A DNA stretch of 64,000 bases, from assembly GCA_028693555.1 (NCBI GenBank), contig JAQUVD010000002.1, positions 92,918 through 156,917 of the forward strand, in the 5' to 3' direction. The position numbers were made by a program, and so were the translations under genes. This DNA is from Hespellia sp. Its GTDB lineage: Bacteria > Bacillota > Clostridia > Lachnospirales > Lachnospiraceae. The notes under the pieces are model-generated. The model saw only the letters and a list, made by a program, of their open reading frames with translations, was not told where the DNA came from and did no database searches. Shown here piece after piece: positions 17,096 through 26,592 of this stretch (the stretch's first letter is position 1; every line of letters starts with the position of its first letter).

Positions 17096-17605
17096 ATGAG
17101 CGATGTAAGAAGACAAGTCTATTCTTTACTGGTACACAATAACCCGGGAGTGTTGAGCCGGATTGCCGGACTGTTCAGCAGACGAGGCTATAGTATTGAC
17201 AGTATTACAGCGGGCACGACGGCAGATGCGAGGTATACAAGAATTACAGTCGTATCAACGGGCGATGATCTGATTTTATCTCAGATTGAGAAGCAGGTTC
17301 GTAAGCTGGAAGATGTGGCTGAGATTAAGCTGTTGAATGCAGACGAATCAGTATTTCGTGAGTTAATGATGGTAAAGGTTCGTGTCGATGCAGCACATCG
17401 GGCAGAAGTAATCTCGGTAGCAGATATTTTCAGAGCGAAGATTGTCGATGTGGGTCAGGATTCACTGATGTGTGAACTTACCGGTAATCAGTCAAAACTG
17501 GAAGCGTTTCTCGAATTGTTAGAAGGATATGAGATCTTAGAGCTTGCCAGAACCGGAATTACGGCTTTGGAACGTGGCATCAACAATGTTACATATTTAG
17601 ACTAA
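17096..17605 (+). CDS. ilvN: Acetolactate synthase small (regulatory) subunit
   Basis: A 169-residue protein with an N-terminal ACT domain (about 5-75): YSLLVHNNPGVLSRIAGLFS, RRGYSIDSITAGTT. The C-terminal IlvH-type domain (VADIFRAKIVDVGQDSLMCE) follows. The length is normal for the family. It regulates the catalytic subunit (valine feedback) in the first common step of valine, leucine and isoleucine synthesis. The large subunit gene is not adjacent; the gene instead pairs with ilvC. The start is the ATG after the leader hairpin with a modest GTGAGG site. Confidence 0.92.
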   Translation: MSDVRRQVYSLLVHNNPGVLSRIAGLFSRRGYSIDSITAGTTADARYTRITVVSTGDDLILSQIEKQVRKLEDVAEIKLLNADESVFRELMMVKVRVDAAHRAEVISVADIFRAKIVDVGQDSLMCELTGNQSKLEAFLELLEGYEILELARTGITALERGINNVTYLD

Positions 17606-17691
17606 CAACAGATATCGTAAGCTAGAGGCTCGTAGCCTTTAACTATACAAAATTATTTTCATGCCGGCAAAGTTCCGGCAGCAATGATTAG

Positions 17692-18724
<1,033 letters not shown>

Positions 18725-18726
<2 letters not shown>

Positions 18727-19000
18727 GTTAGAGTCCGTGGATTTCGGGTGCGTGTAAGTTGTATCCGAGGGCTGTAATTGTAGTTAAGAAAGACTAAAAT
18801 AAATAAGAGAGATTATATGTGGTACCGTGATGAACCGAGCAAGAATCTGATGATTCTTACTCTAAGCATCACTGACAACATGAATTGAAATTCATGTTGT
18901 CCCCACACATAATCTCTCTTATTTATTAAGTCTTTCTAGAACTCCAATGAATGCCCTCAGCTACGACTTACACCCACCCGAAATCCACTCACTCCAACTT
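18725..19000 (+). ncRNA. Long-hairpin element, copy 1 (candidate structured RNA or hairpin repeat)
   Basis: The left arm (18725-~18824) and right arm (~18901-19000) are complementary over nearly 100 bases with few interruptions; for example GTGGATTTCGGGTG pairs with CACCCGAAATCCAC. The head contains helix P1 GTGATG (18827-18832)/CATCAC (18867-18872). Inside it is hairpin A, AAGAATC-TGAT-GATTCTT (18841-18858). After it comes hairpin B, ACAACATGAATT/AATTCATGTTGT (18875-18900), with loop sequence TTGAAA. Copies 2 and 3 have the same head layout with changed but still paired helices. No coding frame, T-run or known RNA family was recognised. It begins in the ilvC stop codon. Confidence 0.7.
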
Positions 19001-19330
19001 GCACCAAATGGTCTTGCGCATTTGAATTTAGTCGAAGAAACTAGATGAGAGCCCGCATATTGTCATCACGGACATTAAGCAGTGTGTTAGAGATAAGCAA
19101 AAAGAAGATGTATCATATATGGACTGAAATTTACTTTCAAAGTAAATTTCAAGTGCTGTTGAAAGTAGTTTTCATCAGAAAACTGCTTGAATGAGCACGG
19201 TGTCCTTAGCTGATGCATCTTCTTTTTGACTTAGCTCTTACATACGGCTTATAGTCCGCGAGGGCAATATGCAGGCTCTCATCGAATGTCTTCCACTAAA
19301 TCAAACCACGATCCAAACGGTTTTGTGCAG
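19001..19330 (-). ncRNA. Long-hairpin element, copy 2 (reverse orientation)
   Basis: It directly abuts copy 1. The arms ~19001-19124 and ~19199-19330 pair over more than 100 bases, for example TGAGAGCC/GGCTCTCA, GCATATTG/CAATATGC and AAAAAGAAGATG/CATCTTCTTTTT. Read on the minus strand the head matches copies 1 and 3: P1 GTGCT/AGCAC (19194-19198 with 19153-19157), hairpin A with a TGAT loop (19164-19187) and hairpin B with a TTGAAA loop (19125-19150). The stem bases differ from copy 1 but pair, so the shared features are the structure and the loops. Bases 19331-19445 after it hold only the deoB leader. Confidence 0.68.
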
Positions 19331-19445
19331 AAAAATTTCTCCATATACATTTATTTTCTAAAGTGATAAAATAAAACTAACAATGACGGAAAGGAACGGT
19401 TTTGGATATTCTAAATCATAAGCAGTTAAGGGAGATTGAAATATA

Positions 19446-20624
19446 ATGGAAGACAGACGGATTTTTTTGATTGTATTAGACAGCTATGGAATTGGAAATG
19501 CACCGGATGCGGCAGATTTTGGGGATGAAGGAAGCAATACGCTTGCAACAATTGTACGTTCATCTAGATATGATACACCAAACATGAGAAAAATTGGATT
19601 GTTTAATATTGATGGAGTGTCTTGTGGCGGAAAAGAGGAGACAACGATTGGCACCTATGGAAGATTGGCTGAAAGCTCGAAAGGGAAAGATACAACGATC
19701 GGACACTGGGAGATTGCAGGTGTGATTTCGCCGAATCCGCTGCCTACGTTTCCGAATGGATTTCCGAAGAAGATGCTGGAGGAGTTTGGCAGACGAACGG
19801 GAAGAGGTATTCTCTGTAATCAGCCTTATTCCGGAACGGAAGTGATCAAAGCCTATGGCGATGAGCATGTCAGGAGCGGTAGTCTGATTGTATATACTTC
19901 TGCGGACAGCGTGTTCCAGATTGCGGCACATGAGGATGTTGTGCCGGTGGAAGAATTGTATCACTGCTGTGAAATTGCACGCGAGCTGTTGACAGGCGAG
20001 CTTGGCGTGGGTCGTGTGATTGCGCGGCCGTTTATCGGTGCGAACGGAAATTATACGCGGACATCGAATCGCCATGATTTTTCTCTTATGCCGCCAAAAG
20101 ATACAATGCTGGATATGCTGGTTGATGCCGGTTATGATACCTATGGAATTGGTAAGATTTATGATATCTTTGCAGGCAAAGGAATTCAGCATACACAGCG
20201 TATCGTCAGTAATGAGGACGGAATGAATAAGACAATTGCCGCGCTTGAGACGGCAATGAAAGGAATATGTTTTGTAAACCTTGTAGATTTCGACATGCTT
20301 TACGGGCACCGCAATGATATCGAAGGGTATGCAAACGCAGCAACGGAGTTTGATAAAAAGCTTGGGATATTTATGAAAGGAATGCGGGATTCAGATATTT
20401 TGATGATTACGGCGGATCATGGATGTGACCCTGGATTTAAAGGGACGGATCATTCACGCGAATGCGTGCCATTTCTTGCGTATGGTAAAGATGTCAAAGG
20501 AAACGTATCAATTGGAACAAGGCATACGTTTGCAGATATAGCAGCAACTGTGCTGGATATTCTGGATGTGGAGAATCGAACGGATGGAACAAGTTTTAAA
20601 GAACAGATGATGAAAGGAATATGA
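19446..20624 (+). CDS. deoB: Phosphopentomutase
   Basis: A 392-residue alkaline-phosphatase-superfamily enzyme. It has the N-terminal metal site LIVLDSYGIGNAPDAADFGD (residues 8-27) and the C-terminal metal motif ITADHGCDPGFKGTDHSRE. AAGGGAG precedes the ATG. It interconverts ribose-1-phosphate or deoxyribose-1-phosphate with the 5-phosphates in nucleoside salvage. It is directly followed by cdd with one base between stop and start, so the two form a nucleoside-salvage operon. The promoter is not clear in the 115 bases after the long hairpins. Confidence 0.94.
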   Translation: MEDRRIFLIVLDSYGIGNAPDAADFGDEGSNTLATIVRSSRYDTPNMRKIGLFNIDGVSCGGKEETTIGTYGRLAESSKGKDTTIGHWEIAGVISPNPLPTFPNGFPKKMLEEFGRRTGRGILCNQPYSGTEVIKAYGDEHVRSGSLIVYTSADSVFQIAAHEDVVPVEELYHCCEIARELLTGELGVGRVIARPFIGANGNYTRTSNRHDFSLMPPKDTMLDMLVDAGYDTYGIGKIYDIFAGKGIQHTQRIVSNEDGMNKTIAALETAMKGICFVNLVDFDMLYGHRNDIEGYANAATEFDKKLGIFMKGMRDSDILMITADHGCDPGFKGTDHSRECVPFLAYGKDVKGNVSIGTRHTFADIAATVLDILDVENRTDGTSFKEQMMKGI

Positions 20625-20625
20625 A

Positions 20626-21060
20626 ATGTTAAGCAATGAGAAGATTTTCGAATTGATTCGTCTTGCGTATGAGGTGCAGAAATGTGCATATACACCATAT
20701 TCGCACTGGCAGGTGGGAGCAGCACTGCTCTCAAAAAGTGGAAACGTCTTTACAGGCTGCAATATTGAAAATGCGGCATATACTCCGACAAACTGTGCGG
20801 AGAGAACTGCGTTTTTCAAAGCAATATCAGAAGGAGAGCGACTTTTTGAAGCAATTGCGATTGTCGGCAATGCACAAGGCGAGCGGCCCGGAGAGGGAGA
20901 TTACTGCACGCCATGCGGCGTGTGCAGACAGGTGATGATGGAATTTTGTGATCCGGATACATTTCAGATTATTCTGGCGAAGGATTATGAAAAATATCAG
21001 ATCGTGATGCTCAAAGATTTGATGCCGATGGGGTTTGGTCCGGCGACATTGAGAAAATAA
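20626..21060 (+). CDS. cdd: Cytidine deaminase
   Basis: A 144-residue protein with the zinc and catalytic motif NCAERTAF (Cys57, Glu59) and PCGVCRQ (two further zinc cysteines); the length is normal for the small tetrameric class. TGCNIENAAYTPTN upstream of the motif binds the nucleoside. It deaminates cytidine and deoxycytidine to uridine forms. Its ATG comes one base after the deoB stop, so translation is coupled. Confidence 0.94.
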   Translation: MLSNEKIFELIRLAYEVQKCAYTPYSHWQVGAALLSKSGNVFTGCNIENAAYTPTNCAERTAFFKAISEGERLFEAIAIVGNAQGERPGEGDYCTPCGVCRQVMMEFCDPDTFQIILAKDYEKYQIVMLKDLMPMGFGPATLRK

Positions 21061-21103
21061 AACGTCTGCGAACTACAGTATCGTGTAGTTTGCAGACGTT
21101 TTT
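21057..21103 (+). terminator. Strong terminator after cdd
   Basis: AAAACGTCTGCGAACTACA pairs with TGTAGTTTGCAGACGTTTT across a six-base loop and runs into six T. It ends the deoB-cdd operon just before the convergent TetR gene. Confidence 0.92.
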
Positions 21104-21145
21104 TGCGAAGCATGCAAGTGAAAGCTCCGATGAACCTGTCTCTTA

Positions 21146-21766
21146 TCAGATGTGTTCTTCTATAATATGATTATGGATAATTGCCCGTATGTGATCATTC
21201 AAATAGGGTTTCATTTCCTCATAAGGGACTGGCTCGTTGTCCAGAATGGTACTGTAGGAGGTGGAGCTTGCCAATTCAATAATCGTAAAGAGCATGATTT
21301 CCGGATCTTTTAAATGGACTTCCGGATTTTTCTCGACCATCTTGTGATAGAAGTCCATAAAATGAATTTCATTTGTCAGATTGTCATTAGAAAGTGCTTT
21401 TCGAAAAAGTCCCCAGCTCAAGTTCTTGTAGATAAAGCGAAGTGTCATCTTATTCGTATTAAGTTCATCTAAAATATAATCGACAATGAAGATGATTTTG
21501 TCTTCAAATTTCGGATAAAGCAGTTGGTCAGTCAGCAGGGCATTGTAAGCCGAGACAAAAAGCTTTTCTGCCGTATGCGCAATCAGGCGGTCGCGGATAT
21601 CGTATTTATCTTTGAAATACAGGTAGAACGTGCCTTTGGCAACGCCGGCTTTATTTACAATATCATGAATCGAGGTCTTCTCGATTCCATTCGATATAAA
21701 CAGATCATAAGCACTTTTAAATAGAGCATCTAATTTGATTTGCTTATTCTCTTGTATTTTCCCCAT
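21146..21766 (-). CDS. TetR-family repressor of the MMPL efflux operon
   Basis: A 206-residue protein starting at MGKIQENKQ (ATG complement at 21764-21766, AGAGG upstream on its strand); a longer frame reaches 21874 but would run into the operators. The N-terminal helix-turn-helix is at about 25-60: TSIHDIVNKAGVAKGTFYLY. The C-terminal ligand domain resembles those of Gram-positive efflux repressors. It is divergent from the MMPL gene. Three TGAC-N5-GTCA sites lie between the genes, so it is expected to repress both itself and the transporter until a ligand binds. Confidence 0.85.
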   Translation of the reverse strand: MGKIQENKQIKLDALFKSAYDLFISNGIEKTSIHDIVNKAGVAKGTFYLYFKDKYDIRDRLIAHTAEKLFVSAYNALLTDQLLYPKFEDKIIFIVDYILDELNTNKMTLRFIYKNLSWGLFRKALSNDNLTNEIHFMDFYHKMVEKNPEVHLKDPEIMLFTIIELASSTSYSTILDNEPVPYEEMKPYLNDHIRAIIHNHIIEEHI

Positions 21767-21860
21767 TGTTTGATACCTCTTTTCGTAGTATTTTACGCTT
21801 GAAAGAGCAAGTGATGATGGTCGTGTCATCACATAAGTTTGTTTTATTATAATTAAAAAG

Positions 21861-21949
21861 TGACCAAAAGTCAAATTCTTTCGAAATAATATTGACTTTT
21901 GGTCATTTTAGAGTTATATTACGTTTAGCTTGAAAGTGACTAATGGTCA
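21861..21949. promoter_or_regulatory. Divergent promoter with three TetR operators
   Basis: The operators TGACCAAAAGTCA (21861-21873), TGACTTTTGGTCA (21893-21905) and TGACTAATGGTCA (21937-21949) all have the form TGAC-N5-GTCA. The plus-strand promoter has TTGACT (21892-21897), a 17-base spacer and TATATT (21915-21920). The middle operator covers the -35 and the third sits downstream of the start, a clear repressor layout. Confidence 0.82.
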
Positions 21950-21975
21950 TTTATAGAAAAGGGAGGCTATTTAAC

Positions 21976-24069
21976 ATGATGGTAAAACTAGGAAAAAAAA
22001 TAGCAAAATACAGAGTCGCAATTATTGTGATTGCAGTATTGCTGTTAATCCCATCCGCATTGGGATACATTAAGACGAAAGTCAATTACGATATCCTGTA
22101 TTATCTGCCCAGTGATATTGAGACGATGGTGGGGCAGGATATTTTGAAAGAGGATTTCGGTAAGGGTGCCTTCGCGATGGAAGTTGTCGAAGGGATGACA
22201 ACGAAAGAAGAAGCAGATGTGAAAGCCAAGATTGAGAAAGTCGATGGAGTCGCAGATGTCATCTGGTATGATTCGATTGCAGATGTGTCCGTTCCAATCA
22301 CAATGCTTCCAAGCAACTATGAAGAGGTGTTCAACAATGATGACGCTACAATGATGGCAATATTCTTTGATGACACGACATCCGCGGATAGTACGATGGA
22401 TGCAATTACGGAGATTCGAAAGATTACAAACAATCAATGCTATTTAAGCGGTATGTCAGCAATCGTTACAGACACAAAGGCATTGTCAGAGAAGGAGACC
22501 CCGATTTATGTTGTGATTGCGGTGATTCTCTGCTGCATCATCCTTGCGGTGTTTATGGATTCCTTTATGCTGCCGCTGCTGTTTATGCTGAGTATCGGAA
22601 TGGCAATTGTTTACAATTTAGGAAGCAACTATTTCCTGGGAGAGATTTCCTATATCACGAAAGCACTGAGCGCGGTTCTGCAATTGGGAGTCACGATGGA
22701 TTACTCCATTTTCCTATGGCATAGTTACCAGGAGAATTTGGAACGATTTCCGGGAGAGAAGGAACGGGCGATGGGCCATGCGATTTCCAACACCTTCTCC
22801 TCTGTCATCGGCAGTTCGATTACAACGGTCGCCGGATTCATTGCACTGTGCTTTATGAGCTTTACGCTGGGAAAAGATTTGGGAATTGTAATGGCAAAAG
22901 GTGTTGTGTTTGGAGTGCTGAGCTGTGTGACAATTCTTCCGGCGATGATCCTCTGCGCAGACAAATTAATCGCAAAGACGACACATAAATCTGTCATGCC
23001 GGGCATGGATAAGATCGCAGCATTTATCACCGATCATTTCAAGATTTTTGTTGTAGCATTTTTGATTATTCTGGTGCCGGCTTTATATGGATATAACAAC
23101 ACACCGGTTTATTATAAACTGGATGAATCACTTCCGAAGGATCTGGAGAGCGTGCAGGCCAATGAAGAGCTTGCGAAGAACTTTAATATGAACTCCACGC
23201 ATATGGTTCTTGCAGATGCAAATCTTTCATCGAAAAATGCAAAAGCAATGCTGGATGAAATGTCTGATGTCAAAGGCGTGAAATTCGCTCTTGGACTAGA
23301 CAGTGTCATTGGCAGTGCCGTTCCAAAAGATATGCTTCCAGATTCAATCAAAGAGGCGTTATCCAGTGACAAGTATCAATTGATGCTGATCAGCTCAGAG
23401 TATGAAGTTGCATCAGATGAAGTAAATCAACAGATCACAGATTTGAACAAGATTGTTAAGAAATACGATGACACAGCGATGCTGATTGGCGAAGCCCCTT
23501 GTACGAAGGATTTGATTACCATTACCAATTCAGACTTTGCAAGAGTCAGTGTCATCTCGATTTTGGCGATTTTCCTTATCATTCTTTGTGTATTTCAGTC
23601 AATTTCACTGCCAATTGTCCTTGTGTCAGTGATTGAATTTGCAATCTTTATCAATATGGGTATTCCGTTCTATACACATACGGAGGTACCATTTATTGCA
23701 TCAATTGTTATTGGAACAATTCAGCTGGGAGCAACCGTTGACTACGCAATTCTGATGACAACACGATATAAGAAGGAGCGCTGTAAGGGGCGGACAAAAC
23801 ACGACTCCATTGAGATTGCAGCATCGACATCCATTCCTTCGATTATTGTTTCCGCACTCGGCTTTTTCGCGGCAACCTTCGGAGTTGGATTGTACTCGAA
23901 TATTGACATGATTTCTCAGCTCTGCACATTGATGGCACGGGGGGCAATCATTAGTATGTTTACAGTTATTTTCATTCTTCCGTCGATGCTGATGGTATTT
24001 GACAGACCAATCTGCGCAACGACAGCAGGCATGAGAATGATTCACAAGAATGAGAACGCAAACGAATAG
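21976..24069 (+). CDS. MMPL/RND-family membrane transporter
   Basis: A 697-residue protein starting nine bases after GGGAGG (21961-21966). It has about 12 membrane segments in two related halves, each made of one N-terminal helix, an extracellular domain (~150 residues) and a five-helix bundle. Motifs such as LGVTMDYSIFLWH and LGATVDYAILMTTRYKKE are the paired transport-core GxxxDY signatures. MMPL proteins export lipids or hydrophobic compounds using the proton gradient. The neighbouring TetR and secreted heptad-repeat protein form a common Firmicute set. The substrate is unknown. Confidence 0.87.
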   Translation: MMVKLGKKIAKYRVAIIVIAVLLLIPSALGYIKTKVNYDILYYLPSDIETMVGQDILKEDFGKGAFAMEVVEGMTTKEEADVKAKIEKVDGVADVIWYDSIADVSVPITMLPSNYEEVFNNDDATMMAIFFDDTTSADSTMDAITEIRKITNNQCYLSGMSAIVTDTKALSEKETPIYVVIAVILCCIILAVFMDSFMLPLLFMLSIGMAIVYNLGSNYFLGEISYITKALSAVLQLGVTMDYSIFLWHSYQENLERFPGEKERAMGHAISNTFSSVIGSSITTVAGFIALCFMSFTLGKDLGIVMAKGVVFGVLSCVTILPAMILCADKLIAKTTHKSVMPGMDKIAAFITDHFKIFVVAFLIILVPALYGYNNTPVYYKLDESLPKDLESVQANEELAKNFNMNSTHMVLADANLSSKNAKAMLDEMSDVKGVKFALGLDSVIGSAVPKDMLPDSIKEALSSDKYQLMLISSEYEVASDEVNQQITDLNKIVKKYDDTAMLIGEAPCTKDLITITNSDFARVSVISILAIFLIILCVFQSISLPIVLVSVIEFAIFINMGIPFYTHTEVPFIASIVIGTIQLGATVDYAILMTTRYKKERCKGRTKHDSIEIAASTSIPSIIVSALGFFAATFGVGLYSNIDMISQLCTLMARGAIISMFTVIFILPSMLMVFDRPICATTAGMRMIHKNENANE

Positions 24070-24082
24070 GAGGTTATTGATT

Positions 24083-26470
24083 ATGAAAAACAGAGAATAC
24101 AAAAAATTATTAGCAGTAGCATTGATGGTCGCAATGGTTGGGAGTATGACAGGAACCGGATGTCTGCAGGCGAAGGCTGCGGATGCGGCGGCAAAAGCAA
24201 CAAAGACAGAAACGGTATACGCGAAGATTGATGCGAATGGATCCGTGAAGAATGTAGAAGTATCAGACCAACTGAAAAATGTTAACGATCAGACAAAGAT
24301 TGATGATCAGTCTAATCTTTCCGATATTCAGAACCTGAAAGGAAATGAAGAGTTTAAAAAGTCAAGTGATTCGCTTGTATGGAACGGCGATGGAAAAGAT
24401 ATCGTATACTCCGGAACTGGAGAAGCAAGTCAACTGCCTGTCGGTGTGAAAATTACATACACATTAGATGGAAAAGAAGTCAGTGTCGCTGATTTGGAAG
24501 GAAAGAGCGGACATCTTACGATCCGTTATGATTATGAGAATTTAAGCAAATCAAAAACCGGATCGTTCGTACCATTTTTGGTGGCTACCGGTATTGTGGC
24601 AGATGGAGATGTATTTACAAATGTAACGACGACAAATGCAAAGATCATGTCTGACGGAGACCGTGATCTTGTGATTGGATATGGTTTTCCGGGGGTAGCA
24701 GACGAATTAGATGTAACAGATACCGATATTCCAGATTACTTTGAGATGGATGCTGATGTAACGGATTACACCGCACCGCAGTCTATTACGATTGGTACGA
24801 ATGAGGTGTTTAATGATATTGATACCGATAAGATCGACAGTGTGGGAGAACTAAAAGATGCAATGACACAGCTCGGTGACGCATCCAATCAGCTGGTAAG
24901 CGGATCAGGAGAGTTAAAAACAGGATTAGATACTTTATTAAACAGCTCCGGAACTTTGGTGGATGGGGTTGATCAGTTAGCAAGCGGCGGAAGTGAATTG
25001 GCGAGCGGTGTAAGCCAGTTGTCAGCAGGAAGTCAGACATTGGCAAGCGGAGCGGATCAGTTGTCAGCAGGAAGTCAGACGCTTGCAAATGGAGCAAATG
25101 ATCTGGCAAGTGGAACAACGAAGTTAGCAGCAGGAACAGCACAGCTTCATGCAAAGGCATCCGAATTAGCATCAGGAGCCGGTTCCATTGCAACGGGAGC
25201 ATCAGCTCTGAATTCCGGAGTTGATACGGCAGCCGCAGGAGTGAACCAGCTGGCAGCAAAACTGGCACCGGCACAACAGGGAATCGCAGCGTTGGATGCG
25301 AGTGTAAATGCATCAGGAGGACTGACAAGCAGTATTCAGACACTGGAAGGATATGCGAATGCATTAAATGCTGCACTGGGCAGCACATCTAAAACCAAAA
25401 ATGTTACATTAAACGGAACTGCAACTATGACTGGTGAGGTGACTGTGACAGGTGATACAACGATAACAGATGGAAACGGAAGTACGACCGGTACAGCTAC
25501 TGTTGACAATACGGCGAATAATGATGCAACAAGAGCTGTGGTTCAGGGTCTGGTTGATGCAGGGGAGCTGACACCGGAAGCTGCAGAAGCGATTACGAAT
25601 ACGCTGCAGGATTCGGTCTCAGAAGAAACCACGGTGTATGGAAGCACAACGGCTGACGGAGAGGCGAGTCTTACAGATACGGTAAGTCTTACGCAGGATG
25701 TAAGCTTGACGGATGAAGTAGATTTGAGTGATGAAACGATTGCAGCGTATGCAGATAAGCCAACCGCAGGTCAGTTAGCGGCTGGAATCTATAGTGGATT
25801 ACAATCAATGGAGCGATCAGTGAATGCAGCAAATGGAGCAGGAACTCTAGGATATTCCATTGCGGCTTTGAATCAAGGGTTAAACAGTGACCAGCTAAAC
25901 AATGGTATTGCCGCGCTGCAAACAACATTGACAGATGATAAATCAGCGACGACTCTAAAAGGCGGGGCAGCCGCACTTGCAGCAGGAACAAAAACCTTAA
26001 ATGAAAGTGTCCCGGCACTTACAGCGGGGGTAACAGTTTTAGATGATGGCGCACAGAGTGCAAACGCAGGAGCTGCAAAAGTATCAGCAGGGGCAAAAGA
26101 GGTTTCTTCGAATCTGGCAGTATTAAGTTCAGGTGCAGGCACACTTTCATCAAATCTTGCGACAGCGAACAGTGGAGCGTCTGCTTTATCAACCGGTATC
26201 CATACACTTCAGGCAGGTACACCGGAATTAGTATCCGGTATCACAAAGCTTGATGATGGTGCGGCGCAGCTAAACCGTGGTATGATTGAATTCGATGAAA
26301 CAGGTATCGATCGATTGACATCAGCATTTGGAGATAATCTGGATGGATTATTCGACAAACTCAATACCATGTTAGATTCCTCTGAGAGCTACAAGAACTT
26401 CTCCGGACTGTCAGATCAGATGGATGGAAATGTGAAGTTTGTATTTATAACAGATGCAGAAACGAAATAA
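24083..26470 (+). CDS. Secreted heptad-repeat (x-x-x-Leu-x-x-Gly) protein
   Basis: A 795-residue protein whose AGGAGG overlaps the MMPL stop codon, so the two are coupled. It has a signal peptide (MKNREYKKLLAVALMVAM...) with GC in TGTGCLQA. A beta-rich N-terminal domain spans about 40-270. Long runs of xxxLxxG heptads follow at about 270-420 and 600-740 (LASGVSQLSAGSQTLASGAD). A Thr/Asp-rich insert at about 430-560 (TLNGTATMTGEVTVTGDTTI) interrupts the heptads. No C-terminal membrane anchor is seen. Such proteins, related to the YhgE/Pip repeat region, accompany MMPL transporters and probably act as an extracellular extension, but the job is not established. Confidence 0.82.
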   Translation: MKNREYKKLLAVALMVAMVGSMTGTGCLQAKAADAAAKATKTETVYAKIDANGSVKNVEVSDQLKNVNDQTKIDDQSNLSDIQNLKGNEEFKKSSDSLVWNGDGKDIVYSGTGEASQLPVGVKITYTLDGKEVSVADLEGKSGHLTIRYDYENLSKSKTGSFVPFLVATGIVADGDVFTNVTTTNAKIMSDGDRDLVIGYGFPGVADELDVTDTDIPDYFEMDADVTDYTAPQSITIGTNEVFNDIDTDKIDSVGELKDAMTQLGDASNQLVSGSGELKTGLDTLLNSSGTLVDGVDQLASGGSELASGVSQLSAGSQTLASGADQLSAGSQTLANGANDLASGTTKLAAGTAQLHAKASELASGAGSIATGASALNSGVDTAAAGVNQLAAKLAPAQQGIAALDASVNASGGLTSSIQTLEGYANALNAALGSTSKTKNVTLNGTATMTGEVTVTGDTTITDGNGSTTGTATVDNTANNDATRAVVQGLVDAGELTPEAAEAITNTLQDSVSEETTVYGSTTADGEASLTDTVSLTQDVSLTDEVDLSDETIAAYADKPTAGQLAAGIYSGLQSMERSVNAANGAGTLGYSIAALNQGLNSDQLNNGIAALQTTLTDDKSATTLKGGAAALAAGTKTLNESVPALTAGVTVLDDGAQSANAGAAKVSAGAKEVSSNLAVLSSGAGTLSSNLATANSGASALSTGIHTLQAGTPELVSGITKLDDGAAQLNRGMIEFDETGIDRLTSAFGDNLDGLFDKLNTMLDSSESYKNFSGLSDQMDGNVKFVFITDAETK

Positions 26471-26516
26471 TCTTCATATAAGTGAATATAATTATATTAA
26501 TTTTCGAAATTTAACA

Positions 26517-26544
26517 GAAAAAACGTTTCGCTTGATGCTATAAT
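26517..26544 (+). promoter_or_regulatory. fucI promoter with LacI/CcpA-type operator
   Basis: AAAAAACGTTTCGCTT overlaps the -35 region of an extended -10 promoter (TGCTATAAT; TATAAT 26539-26544). ACGTTTCGCTT is identical to part of the palindrome upstream of the LacI gene (61649-61664), and CGTTTCGCTT also occurs in the operator before the ABC permease (62820-62840). Repression by that LacI protein is likely. CcpA is an alternative because cre sites look similar. Confidence 0.65.
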
Positions 26545-26592
26545 GACATTATCAAACAATAAGTTGTTATCATTTAAGGAGGTATTTTTATT

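Noticed and set aside
19560..20309. 249-codon open frame on the minus strand across deoB
   Set aside because: It is the antisense shadow of a certain deoB gene, lacks a ribosome site and its translation has no family features.
24899..25140. Possible CRISPR-like direct repeats in the heptad-repeat gene
   Set aside because: The repeats are in frame, vary by codon and encode the xxxLxxG pattern; there are no unique spacers of constant length.
24810..25388. 192-codon open frame opposite the heptad-repeat gene
   Set aside because: The Leu/Pro-rich translation mirrors the repeats on the other strand and has no start signal.
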